Shown: piece by piece, positions 36,855 through 47,455 of the stretch
Layout: the number at the start of each line of letters is the position of its first letter
How positions within the stretch are numbered: position 1 is the first letter of the stretch
Translations under genes and position numbers: made by a program
The notes under the pieces: generated by a model
Databases searched by the model: none
Seen by the model: the letters and a program-made list of their open reading frames with translations, nothing else
What the model was told of the DNA's origin: nothing
Assembly: GCF_002078875.1 (NCBI RefSeq)
Contig: NC_034410.1
Span: 37,352,145-37,416,144, forward strand
Direction of reading: 5' to 3'
DNA length: 64,000 nt
DNA from: Numida meleagris
Lineage: Eukaryota; Chordata; Aves; Galliformes; Numididae

Positions 36855-37156
36855 ACAGCCCCCACCATCTCTTATAAATTATAGCCAACACATGGCAGAC
36901 AATTGCAGTATGTTAGCTAATATGCTGAAAGCTTTGCATGCATCCTTTTTCTCCGTCCCGTTATTTGTTTACTAACCTGTTAATATAAAAATCACAACAT
37001 GTTTGGAAGATATGATGTATTGCCAGCCCTCTTCCAGCTCAGATTTCATAGGTTCCTCAGGTTTCATAGGTTTCTCCCTGACATGCTAACTGCTAGATAT
37101 AGAAGATCAGCTGATTAGAAATTAAGTAATTGATGTTTTCAGTTGTAATGCACTTT
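36855..37156 (+). repeat. Direct duplication, copy B (302 bp)
   Basis: Second copy of the 35,181-35,482 segment in the same orientation. Differences are mostly transitions, with a cluster around GTGTGG/GCATGC. The 1.37 kb between the copies is pyrimidine-rich single-copy DNA with no retroelement feature. Confidence 0.95.
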
Positions 37157-37405
37157 GTTTCTAGGGAAATTAGATCTCTGCTGAGTGGAAGTGCTCCCTT
37201 TCCATTGGGGGCCTTCCCACCTCTCTCTGCCCAGCTTGCCACCAGCCAAGCACACCTTCCTCCTGCAATGGCAGCAGTCAGCTGAGCATGCAGGGTGACA
37301 TTCACACCCCAAAAAAGGCACAACTTCCTCATGAGAGCACCACTCTCCAGATTGTAGGGCTGAGGCACAAGCTAGAGATACATTTTTTTTTTCCCAGAGG
37401 TGCTT

Positions 37406-37990
37406 TCATAGAATCATAATGAGGTTGGAAAAGGCCACTAAAATTACCTATTCCAACTGTTAACCCATCCTCACCATTCCCACTAACCAGGTCCCTCAGT
37501 GCCACATCTATACATTTCTTGAACATCTCCAGGGACGGTGACTCCACCACCTGTTCCAATGCCTTTAGAACACTCAGAGGAAAACTGTTTCTTAATATTC
37601 AACCTGAACCTCCCTGGTGCAACTTAAGGCCATTCCCTCTTGTGCTATTACTAGTTACCTGGGAAAAGAGGTAAGGTCTCCCCTGGGCCTCCTGTTCTCC
37701 TGACTGAACAATCCCAGTTCCCTCAGCCACTCTCCACAAGACCTGTGCTACAGATCCCTCACAGCTTCATTGCCCTTCTCTGGACGCACTCAACAGCCTC
37801 AATGTCTTTCCTGTAGTAAAGGGACCAAAACTGAACCCCGTACTCAAAGTGCGGCCTCACCAGTGCCGAGCACAGAGGGACGATCACCTCCCTGCTCCTG
37901 CTGAGTGCATTAATTCTGACAGAAGCCAGGCTGCCATTGGCCTTCTTGGCCACCTGAACACACTGCTGACTCAAAGTCTGATAAAAGTAA
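37406..37990 (-). mobile_element. CR1 LINE fragment with ORF2 C-terminus and 3' UTR
   Basis: The longest CR1 piece here. Reading leftward on the minus strand from about 37,990, it includes [20 protein letters not shown], then [20 protein letters not shown] and [20 protein letters not shown], the C-terminal part of CR1 ORF2. A broken stretch follows, then VESPSLEMFKKCIDVALRDL near 37,490-37,550. It ends with the CR1 3' tail at the left (ATGATTCTATGAAA on the minus strand). Several frame breaks make it non-functional. Confidence 0.95.
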
Positions 37991-38400
37991 ATGGATCTCT
38001 GGGTTCCCTGCTGCATCCCTGTAAGCAGAGCTGGCACTGCCCTTCCTGCAGGCAGCAGTGTTTTGCTGGGGTTTCACTGCGAAGAGGCCCTGTCCTGCGG
38101 GAGGAAGGCACAAGGCCAGCAGCCACCTGTTGCCTTGGGCCTTGGGTTGGGTTCTGCCATGCTGCTGCATTGCCCCGTCCCTCTCTGCCTCGAGGCACTG
38201 TCCCAGCACACGCTAACAACTGCATGTCACTGCTACAAGATGCTCAGTTGCCTTGACCAGGAGGCCAGTAGCAGCCACTACTTCTAAAACATCAGTCAGT
38301 CTGCCTTTCCAGTCACACGCACCATGAACAGCCAGCATTAGGGCACGCACAAGGAGCTGCTCACAACCTGCGTCCCCACCTGCAGCTGGTGACAGGGTGA
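37991..38400. other. Moderately GC-rich sequence between CR1 and CpG island II
   Basis: Overlapping open frames exist on both strands but nothing is recognisable. The right-hand part of a longer CR1 copy may continue into 37,991-38,215, but I cannot read ORF2 there with confidence. Confidence 0.4.
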
Positions 38401-39420
38401 TCGCACACACGAGCTCTGCGACCCGACCCCTGGGCCGTCAGCGCAGCATCCCCACCGGCGCCAGGGCAGGGCCAGCAGCCCGGAGCGCTCCCGCACAGCG
38501 CCGGGATGGATCCGGCAGAAGCCCCGGGCACCTCCTCGGGCCGTCCGCTCCCCGCGGACATCCATCGGGGGGCGGACGGGGGACCCGAAACCTCGGGGAG
38601 CCCGGTGAGGGAGAACGCGACCCGACAGCGGGAGGGTGACACCGCGGCCCCCGCGCCCCGGCCCCCTCCGTCTCCCGGCGGCGCTCGGCCGCAGCCCCGG
38701 CCCAGACCCTCCGCCCCGGGGCTCCCCCGGCCTCGCCGCCGCGAGCGGGAGGGCCCGGGCAGTCTCACCTGCCACCGGCGAGCGCCGAGCGGGAGGCGCC
38801 GGGGCGGCTGCGGCGCTTCCTGCGGCGGGAGGCGGGCGCTGTCCCCGGCTGACCCCGCGGGAGGCAGCGCGGGGGGAGCGGAGCGGGAGGCGGCGCGGCG
38901 GCCGGGCGGGAGGCGGGCGGGGCCGGGAGGCTGTCATGGCAGCGCGGCCTGGCGCGGCGAGGCGCCCCGCGGGGAGAGGGGCTCCGGGGGGAGAGGGGGG
39001 AGGATCTCGGCCGGAGGAGCCCCGAGGGGCGGCCGGCGCTGCCCGACCGCGGGCGCCGCCGCGCCGGGGACGGGCCCGAGGCGCCGCGCTGTGCCCGCGG
39101 CACCGCGGAGCGAGCTCCTTGCGCTCGGGGAACCGCGCGAGCGGCGGCGGAAGCGCTGCGGCTGTGAGCGAGGTGCCGGAGCGGTAGTGCGGGCTGCCTC
39201 CAGCTCTGCTGCACCTCAGGGCACGGCGGTTGCGTAAGAGCAGCGCCCGGTCCTTGGGCAGGGAGCTCAGAGACACGGCGCGCACGGCCCGGCGCTCTGC
39301 CTGCCTCACTGCGCCCCGCTGCTCACCGGCTGCGCTCTGCCGCAGCCGAAGTGCGCGCACGTCGGGCTCACGGGTTTCAACTGGCTTTGGAAATTCAGCT
39401 TCTTTCCGTTTACAGCTTCC
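38400..39420. promoter_or_regulatory. CpG island II, probable promoter and first exon of a host gene
   Basis: About 1 kb of dense CpG and very high GC, densest at 38,560-39,180. The minus strand has a consensus-like donor (GGCAG|GTGAGA, intron side 38,763-38,768), with an ATG at 38,937 giving an open 56-codon lead-in. The plus strand has weaker candidates (GTGAGG near 38,604; GTAAGA near 39,233) and an ATG at 38,936. Strand is therefore only tentatively minus. The long frames on both strands (up to 340 codons) are expected from GC-richness and carry no recognised domain. Confidence 0.8.
38763..38769 (-). promoter_or_regulatory. Candidate splice donor (minus strand) in CpG island II
   Basis: Minus-strand GGTGGCAG|GTGAGA fits the MAG|GTRAG consensus and lies at the left side of the island, where a leftward first exon would end. 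Confidence 0.45.
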
Positions 39421-40034
39421 TTACCGGTATGCTTGACGTATAACAAGAAACGAAAGAAAAAGAGAGAAGGGCAAAGCACGGCTGAGCTGTGACCGTGCTG
39501 CCTGCGCTAGGAGCACACACGGAGCGCCTGCGGCAAACGGATGCCATTAGCGTGACCGGGTGGTGTAGTAACGGCGCAGCTGAGGGCGAAGCGCAGTTCC
39601 AAGGTGGTAAAACGATTAAAATGCCATTCCAGGTAGTATCTAAACTTCCTGAGCACCGGTCCCTAATAGCACCATCCTGCCCTGAAGATACAGTCCGTGG
39701 GCATGCTGTGTTTGCAGCACCCCAGGCTCAGCTCACACGTAAAGATGTTGTCACTCGGTTACCATCCTGCAAAAACATCCTCACTGCTCAGCTATCAGAA
39801 CCGTTATCTGAGTACGGTGTGCTGGAATACACTGAAGTCTGGCTTCAGTTACTATTACACAAAAAGCATACAACACCTTCACAATCCAGCTGAAACTTAA
39901 TATTCATTGTAAACTAGAATTAATTCAATTATGTAACTGAATGAATGACAGCAAAATTCAGCAAACATCATTTGATCTCAGCAGGAAATAGCACAAGCAG
40001 GCAGCCAAGATTCTCTGTTAAGATCAGAGAAGCT
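39421..40034. other. Non-coding DNA right of CpG island II
   Basis: No supported gene. A 134-codon frame at 39,489-39,893 (plus) has no recognisable domain and is of a length that can occur by chance. It may be upstream promoter-flanking DNA if island II drives leftward. Confidence 0.45.
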
Positions 40035-40318
40035 TAGAATCACAGCACGGTTTGGGTTGGAAGGGACCATAAAGCCCACCCAGTTCCACCCACTGCCGTG
40101 GGCAGGGCTGCCACCCACCAGCTCAGGCTGCCCAGGGCTTCATCCAACTCAGCCTTCAGCACCTCCAGGGATGGGGTACCCACAGCTTCTCTGGGCAGCC
40201 TGTGCCAGAGCCTCACCACCCTCTGCATGAGAAATTTCCCCCTGACATCCAATTGTCTGATACTTTGGCCCTGACTCTAGGAGACACATTGCAGAGGGCC
40301 TCTCCTAACCATGCTCGT
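40035..40318 (-). mobile_element. CR1 LINE 3' fragment
   Basis: Minus strand: DVRGKFLMQRVVRLWHRLPR followed by EAVGTPSLEVLKAELDEALG is readable at about 40,130-40,252. The 3' UTR at the left has the complement of GGTTTGGGTTGGAAGGGACC. It is of the same general subfamily as the copy at 59,060. Confidence 0.95.
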
Positions 40319-40464
40319 GGATCTATCAGATTTGAAAATCACCATACTTAGCAGTTGCCTGGAAAAGTTTCATTGTCTCTAAAACTACAAGAAGGACTGT
40401 TCTTGCTCCAGCAAAATCAAAAATTGCACACTTTTAAATAGCTAAGGGTAATGAGTGGGAATAA

Positions 40465-40504
40465 ATCCATTTTGTTAATGAATTATCCATTTTGTTAATG
40501 AATT
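40465..40504. repeat. Perfect 20-bp tandem duplication
   Basis: ATCCATTTTGTTAATGAATT occurs twice head to tail (40,465-40,484 and 40,485-40,504) with no mismatch. It looks like a recent small tandem duplication. Confidence 0.97.
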
Positions 40505-41510
40505 TTTCAGTTTTTCACCTAGCATAAATATGTAAGGTGTGATTGAACTGCCTGTATCTCTTACACCATCACTTCCCATACCCAGCGGGGCTGGTTGCTC
40601 CACACAGGAGAAGCTCTGCAGGCCAGGACTGTCCCAAGTTGCAAAACAGCCAATGAGACAGCACTGTTCTTTGGCAAAAGATGAGGGGAGGGGTGATGTT
40701 AAGATAAAAAAAAAATCAGTGATGAAGGAGCCAAGGTGATGGAGAGTAAGGACATAAAATCCATCTTGACGTAGGAAGGCAGGGGAAGCAGCTGGGGGCT
40801 GAGATGGGGTGAAGGAGCCAGGAGCAGCAGCAAAAGTGGTGACCATCAGGGAAACAGAACACAGTGTTTTCAAAGCTTCTCTGCAGATAGATCTTAAAGG
40901 TCTGGGGCTTTGTGGCATCTCTTGCTTCCACGCAGCAGCAAGTAAGCACATCTGACCTGCTTATGGTTTCACCAGTGGGGCAGTTTTTGTTTCTGTGCCA
41001 GATGTCTATTTGGAGGGAGGGACACAGCTGGCTGGAACTGGGAAGTACCTGGGAGTAGAGGTAGCCTACTATATTTGTTGGGAAAGGCAATGGCAGATAA
41101 CCAGTTCTAAATTACCCAAAAAAAAGAGAGTGATGGTCATAATCCAGTTAAAGAAAGAATTGCTTACCCATTGCAAGGATCAGGGCTTGCCAAATACTCC
41201 AAAAGGAGGGAACTCCAGGTAGAGATCCTTCCCTTGTGGCAGCCAGCCCTTAAATGAGGTTAGGTGAATTGCTTTCACCTCTGCTCCCCGCACTGGCTGT
41301 GTCCCTTCAGCAGGTGCTCAATCATTGTTTCAGGCCGTGACTTAGCAATTCCCGTACAGTACTGAGAAACAGTGTCTGGAGGAGAGCCTGACACTGTGCT
41401 ACTCATGCTTCCTTAGAGACTGTTGCAGTGCATTCTACAATGCCACGATGATTTTTTGAGAGCACAGAAATATAAATGACCAGAAGTCCAAGTCCATCTC
41501 TGTATTTTCT
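40505..41510. other. Non-coding DNA up to the assembly gap
   Basis: No supported gene. Overlapping frames on the minus strand (up to 158 codons at 40,475-40,951) have no recognisable domain. Confidence 0.45.
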
Positions 41511-41545
41511 NNNNNNNNNNNNNNNNNNNNNNNNNNNNNNNNNNN
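41511..41545. other. Assembly gap (35 N)
   Basis: A run of 35 undetermined bases. The composition changes abruptly from AT-rich on the left to very GC-rich just to the right. Confidence 0.99.
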
Positions 41546-41559
41546 TTAATTTCTCAGGC

Positions 41560-41700
41560 GTCCATGTAAGACCCGGCTACGCGCTTCCCGGCAGCGCCCA
41601 GCAGCGGGCTGCAGCCGGCGGCTGCGGCGGAGCTGTCCGTGGTCACGGTCACGGTCCCGGCCCGGCCCGGCCCGGCCCGGGGGAGGGTCCCTTCCAGCGC
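41560..41700. repeat. GC-rich patch with (GGCCC)n next to the gap
   Basis: About 140 bases of dense CpG starting shortly after the gap. It contains GGTCACGGTCACGGTCCCGG-type short repeats and about four copies of CGGCC/GGCCC at 41,656-41,682. It could be the edge of a third CpG island or a GC-rich minisatellite lost in the gap. Confidence 0.6.
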
Positions 41701-41782
41701 TCCCTTCTTACACCTACTTCTGAGAACACTTTGACCGCTGAAGTTTCTTCCTTCTGGTTATGAACGCATACCCCAGATATCG

Positions 41783-41832
41783 CCTCTTTTTCTTCTTTTT
41801 TCTTTCTTTCTTTCTTTCTTTTTTTTTTTTTT
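41783..41832 (+). repeat. 50-nt pure pyrimidine tract, (TTTC)n and T-run
   Basis: Uninterrupted C/T from 41,783 to 41,832, including five to six TTTC units and a terminal run of T, followed directly by AG at 41,833-41,834. It is a simple repeat that also looks like a splice acceptor tract; no downstream exon is recognised. Confidence 0.9.
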
Positions 41833-44161
41833 AGGGTGTTTTATCAGGTTTCCCGAACTATACTTTTGGTAGATTTCCAGCTTTCACATCCATCTGTCAA
41901 GTTGAAAATAACCTGAATTGAATATTCAGTTTGTTCTTTAAAGTGTAGGCTTTCAGGGATTGAATCTTATTTAAGCAGATAAATGCAGTTGCCACCTTGC
42001 CAATTTGTGACATTATTTCCTTTGAGATGTCCCCACTGGCTTGCACATTTCTGCCAAGGTATTCAGGTTGATTCATCTCTTGCACTCCTTTGCCTTGTAA
42101 AGCAGTGCTGGAATTTTAGGCTTCTCACTGGAAAGACTCTTTGCATATGACTGTTAACCCTATGTTTACAAGCCCAGTAGTCTTTTAGTTCACCTCTTCA
42201 GACAGTCCCACATGTTTTGAGTGGACATTTAAGACCTGTGTCACTGGCAAAATAAAATTGCAGCGTTCTGCTGTTGAGCCACGTGATGTCTAACAGCCCA
42301 GTTATCCACACCTTCTGACAGTGAGCAGGTGGAAAAGCCAAAGCATTTAATGGTTTAGTGCTGTCAGTTTTTGTTGATGAGCCTTCATATCCAAGAACTT
42401 TGACACCTCCATGTTCATTGAAACCATATTCAGTGTTAATCATCAAGCAGAATATTTTGTCTCCTTTCACTCATGCTTAATCTGTGTGTGCTGCACCTGG
42501 GTATAAAGCTGTGTTGGTAGTAATTACTTTCCTTGACAAAACACATGGCTTCAAGATTCAACAAAACAAATAATGGTAGAGACTGACAAATGCTTCTGTG
42601 ATGTGTGTGGTTCACATTAGTGGGTTTTTGCTATTCAGTCTTACTCTCATGATTGTTTTTAGGCTATGCTGCTACACACTGTGAGAAGTTAGAGTAATGA
42701 CAGATTAATAGGAAAATGGTATGTGCCAGGAATTGAACAAGAGTAATGCCCCCTCAATACTTGTAAAGCTTATACAGAGAAAGATGCATTGTAGCTTGCT
42801 AGGACCTTCCCTGACTGGTTGCTGCAGATGCTGCTGCACAATGGCTACTGGAACTAGCTTTAAGCATGTTAGCTTTAAACCAGCAGTGACTGCCATGCAA
42901 CAATCCTTCGAGTAAATTGAGTTTACAGTCTAGTAAAACTTCATCCTGACCAAAGCTTCCTCCATGAGCTCTGCTTCATCCAGCTCACAGTAAAACAAGG
43001 TTTATCCACAAAGAAATAAAGGGACAGACAAATGGATCACTTAATGGATTATCCTGGCACCAATACTTTGAGAAAAATGGTTTTAAGAGCTGAACATTTC
43101 AGAAAGAGGAAAGCCCTCAATGTTGCAGTCATTCCCATCGAGTGAAGAGAAAGTGGTCTACGTGGACAGCTCCTGTCTTCATACAGCTCCACTGCTCCCT
43201 GGTGCACTCACTGGCCCTCGCTCTCTGCCAGCAACGTAGCTCCGCTGTAGCCATTCCTTCTGGCCCCAGTCCGGTACTTCTTGCCTTCCTAGTTAATTCT
43301 TCATGTGATCCCTGGATGAGATCTGCAAGAAGAGCTGTTATAGGACTAAGCCCTAAGCGATCTCCTGTTTGCACATATGGCTGCTCATGTACTGAAACAT
43401 GGATTTCAGAGAGTAAAGAAATGTGATGTTTCTAATAGGAACATTTCAAGCATAAGCAATTTAATTACTTCTTTCTGATCCAAAATGAACTGAAACATTC
43501 CTTGGTTATCAGTTTTGTCAGGGAGCATTACTGGTTTAAAATCAGTGCTAGACATGTAGTGGTTGAAATGGCAATTTTGTTCAAGATTTCCTCCAGAGTA
43601 GTATGATGGCATACGTGTTCAGAGTGCCCATATGGCACACTTCCATATGCTGTCTCATTTTAACCAAAGTATAGATATATCTTCTCCTTCTAATTCTGCA
43701 GATACAGTAAGGCAGAAAGCCTTAGAGAGGAAATTCATTTCATTCATGGGTGAGGAATTAACTTCAGAGAAGACATTATTTGCTTGCTCACATAGGGAGT
43801 GGGTAAGGAACAGATTCCTCAGTAACAGGAAGAAAGAGAAAGAAAAAAGAAAAACAACAAAACTATGAGACATCCTTTTGTTTGGTTCTATTCTCTGCCT
43901 ACATTAAATGACCCAAGTAATGAGTAGAGAATGATTTAGATCCAATAGTACACAACCATGTTGGGTCAGTAACTGCTCGCTGCTGGCTGACAGTGTGAAC
44001 TGGCCATGAGCAAAATCGTGCTGTCATTTCACAATGTTTTTTAGACTTAGCTACAGAAATATTTCTTAGAACAGACAGATTCCTTTGCTACACAACAATC
44101 AACACCAAGAGCTTAAAAATGCAGAGAGGCCTGATGTGTTTTTTAAGAGCCTAAATGCCTC

Positions 44162-44184
44162 CTTCATTGGCTTGGCCAATGAAG
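44162..44184. repeat. Perfect 10-bp hairpin, 3-nt loop
   Basis: CTTCATTGGC (44,162-44,171), loop TTG, GCCAATGAAG (44,175-44,184). The arms contain ATTGG/CCAAT, so the palindrome presents a CCAAT box on each strand. Confidence 0.85.
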
Positions 44185-46626
44185 CGTGAATGACTAATAT
44201 GAGATTCTGGCAATAATACTTGAAGATAACTTAAAAACTAACAAACAAAAAACAACTACCAGGGGCTTTCAAAATGTACTTTTGGCTAATGTAGTTTTAC
44301 CTGAGTTTATTTATTTTGTCCTGCCTCTCCTATTTGCTGCTATGATTTACTGTGAGCTTTTAAATTACTTTGCAAATTCCTCAGGGCATGAGCGATGACT
44401 GGGTTTGCATCACACCTAGCCCAGAAGAGGTACACCTAGGACTGGAAAGCAGCATTTTTTATGGACAGTGAGAAAGAAATGGAAAAAAAAAAGAGAGGAA
44501 CTTGACTAATCACATCTTTAAACCTGGGACAGAGAATGGATGAGTGTCCTGGTCCACTGATCCCTGTGTTTTGAAGAATGGACTTCGAACAGGCATCAAG
44601 GATCATGGTGAGACTGCACTTCTACAGTGGGAACGTGGTCTCATTTGGGCAGATGCCAAGGTAATCTCAGTGTAGTGTGCAAAGAGATACTAAGAAGAAG
44701 AAAAGGTTTTTCTGTAACACACTGTTCAGAGCTCTTCTTCTGGTTTAGGTCACCTCTCACAAAGTGTCATTTCTAGACAAATCTACCTTTTCTGTTACTA
44801 TTTTTATGGGCTACGTGGACAATTAGTAAATGTTTCCATGGCAATTCATCGACAGTTCCTCCAAGATAGATTTTAGCATTCGTAGACAAAGACTCTGTTC
44901 TTCCTTTCTGTTTCTAAAGTATTTTTAAGGCTAATCAAGTAGGATCATGTAGGAGTATGTTCTGCTACAGTAACAATACCACTGTGAGGATATGTAGGGA
45001 TGCCCAAATTAAAAATATTCTATTAATATCTTAAACATACATGTTAAAAACACATTCAGATGAGACTGGAGTGTATGTAAATCAGGTTTTTTTCTGCTGT
45101 AGACGGAGAAATAGCTATGTTCTTTTCTCAGCTGAAGCCACAATCAGAATAAAGCTAAGGAAGGATATCAAGACTTAGTGCTGGTGGTCACTAGTTTCAA
45201 CCTCTTCACCCCTCCTGGAGGTTTATCTCAAGGCTGACTCTGGTGTGGTGCAGCTGCCCAACTTGGAAACAGGCTGCTCTAGGACTGCATTTCATCTTGT
45301 GCCCAAATTCTTGGCTCCTGCTTGAGCTATGCTACAGCTGTGCCTGCACCTGGCTTTCTAACTTCATCCTGATCCTGATCTCGATCCTGGTGTGCTGACA
45401 TGACTTTGTGCTTGGCTTCAGACCTATCTAATCACTAAGAGCTTGCCTGGCACAGTGGGGACTGTCACCTTGCTCAGGAACTGTGGGATCCATTCCCTTG
45501 CTGGTCAAGCCCCTGCACAGCCAGCCTTGCGGTCACCCTTGCCTCTCAGCAATTCTGCCTTCATGGAGGAGCTGGTCCCCACTATGCCCTGATGCCTCTT
45601 GGACTGTACAAAGCCTGTGGCAAAATACTCTCATAAGGATGCAAAAGTGCTCCAGTAAGGTGTCATAGGGTCAGGGAGACTGAAAATATAAATGTAATTG
45701 GTTCAATTGTTCCAAAAAACATTATCTGATTATATCCTGAGAGAGGAAGGCTGACACTGGACTAACAAGAAAATTAGCATCTCAGGTGTTCCAATCATAT
45801 CATAGGTGATATCTTCTTGTGTGTGCCAGGATCAGAGTTCTACTGCAAGAGAGGTCTGTGATCCAAAAAAATCCCCAAACCTTCAAAATAGGGTTAAATT
45901 TTGGAGCTTCAAAGAGGATTAACAGTGTGAATTGTGGCACAGCTGGCAATGGACTCAAATAGTTGAAGAGCCATAGATCGGTCATTTCACACATTTCGTT
46001 TCAGACAGCCAAAGTTCAGCGAGCTGCTGTGCAGATATACTTAGTTTTCACTTTTGAAGTGCAGTTGGACAGTCTACAGGAAAAGTCTTGGAAATGAGAA
46101 CTGCAAAAACAAAGAAACAAACAAAGGAAATGCACGCCAAGCAATTTAACAGGGGTCAGAAGGAAAGAGCCTGCTCATTTCTCTTCCAGTGGAAAGGGAC
46201 ATCCCTTTGTGAAAGGAGAAAGGAAGAAGAGCTAATGCTTATTGCAAAGTGAAATTCTGGCAGCCTAACCTATGATTATGTCCCATTAATAGTTTTCTCT
46301 GTGAGCAACTAAATGAAGGGAGCAAATAGCAGGGGGCAGGCATAATATGCCGTTCCCAGCTCAACATTTTAACCAAAGTTTCAATCCTATTCATAAATCA
46401 TTTGAGTATTAATGTCTAAATGTATAAAGCTAGTTTACCATATTACCTTTCTAACCATTACCTAAGCTTTCTTTTTTTTCTTACAAAAAATACATAACTT
46501 TTTGCAAATACTGTATATTATAAACAGTCCTCCTTGACCATCCTGCAAACATTCATCATGTAATCTGAAAACAAATATCAGTTCTTTCTGAGCTCATAGT
46601 ACAATGTGCTTTCCAGAACCACTGTA

Positions 46627-46653
46627 TTATTTATTTATTTATTTATTTATTTT
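46627..46653 (+). repeat. (TTAT)n microsatellite
   Basis: Between six and seven uninterrupted TTAT units. Confidence 0.95.
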
Positions 46654-47090
46654 ACAATTCAGCAGACTCTGAAAACATCCAGAAGAGTTATTCCACTCCT
46701 AGGCTGTGAGTGTGTTACAATTCCACATAAGATCAGTTCATGCTGGCTCCACAGGCACCAGAGCTCACTGTTCAGGAAAGCTGAAGCACCGCAGCAGCAG
46801 GTTATCTCGCAAGCAGCCAGATGACAGACACTGTTGCTCCTAGGAAAAACCTAATTTTGTGGAGTCTTAAAAGTAACCAAAACACATATGAACAATGCCA
46901 GATTTTTTAAAAATAGAATCTTTTTATTCTCTGTGAAAGAATAACTTTGTTAAGGTTGCAAAACTGGTGATACCACTTCTTGTAGGAACTGCTGCAGTGC
47001 AAAGACTTTTGTGTAACAGTGAGTTCCCACCTGAAGCCTTACAACAAAAACCTGGAGTCTTAGACTTGTTTGCACAGGCTGTTTGGCTTC

Positions 47091-47455
47091 TCAGAACATC
47101 TGTTTGACTCTACACTTTCCCGTGTCGAACTTCATCAGGTTCCTCTCTGCCCAACTCTCCAGCCTGTCCAGGTCTTGCTGAATGGTAGCACAGCCTGCTG
47201 GTGTGTCAGCCACTCCTCCCAGCTTCGTATCATCAGCAAACTTGCTCAGGATGCACTCTATCCCTTCATCCAGGTCACTGATGAAGATGTTGAACAAGTC
47301 CGGACCTAATACTTACTCCTGGGGAACACCACAAGTTACAGGCCTCCAACCAGACCCTGTGCCACTGATGACAACCTTCTGAGCTCTGCCAGTTAGACAG
47401 TTCTCAGTCCACCTCACTTTCCACTCATCTATCTCACGTTTCTCAAGCTCACCTA
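47091..47455 (-). pseudogene. CR1 LINE reverse transcriptase remnant (ORF2 palm region)
   Basis: Minus strand. Upstream of the break: VRWTENCLTGRAQKVVISGT followed by GSGWRPVTCGVPQ. A TAA at 47,313-47,315 breaks the frame. Downstream in the same frame: [28 protein letters not shown], with the catalytic FADD motif at 47,229-47,240, then [20 protein letters not shown] and [14 protein letters not shown]. This is the RT core of a CR1 element cut off on both sides, a piece of ORF2 without the usual 3' UTR, so it is not a standard 5'-truncated copy. Confidence 0.95.

Larger units (their letters stand above)
41835..47090. other. AT-rich non-coding DNA
   Basis: About 5.2 kb with no supported gene. 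It includes a compact hairpin at 44,162-44,184 (10-bp stem, 3-nt loop), a GC-shifted block at about 45,180-45,660 with no recognisable origin, and an (ATTT)n microsatellite at 46,627-46,653. Confidence 0.5.

Noticed and set aside
35181..37156. The 302-bp direct repeats as LTRs of a small retroelement
   Set aside because: No TG...CA termini, no primer binding site after the first copy on either strand, no polypurine tract and no coding remnant in the 1.37-kb spacer.
38338..39360. 340-codon minus-strand frame and 243-codon plus-strand frame in CpG island II
   Set aside because: Same composition effect; mutually overlapping frames on both strands cannot all be real and none contains a recognisable motif. 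Only the donor sites are kept as weak evidence.
39489..39893. 134-codon frame right of CpG island II
   Set aside because: No known domain, no good initiation context and a length that can occur by chance.
40475..41090. Overlapping minus-strand frames of 158 and 124 codons
   Set aside because: Low-complexity Pro/Ser/Leu content, no recognisable family, next to a CR1 copy and a tandem duplication.
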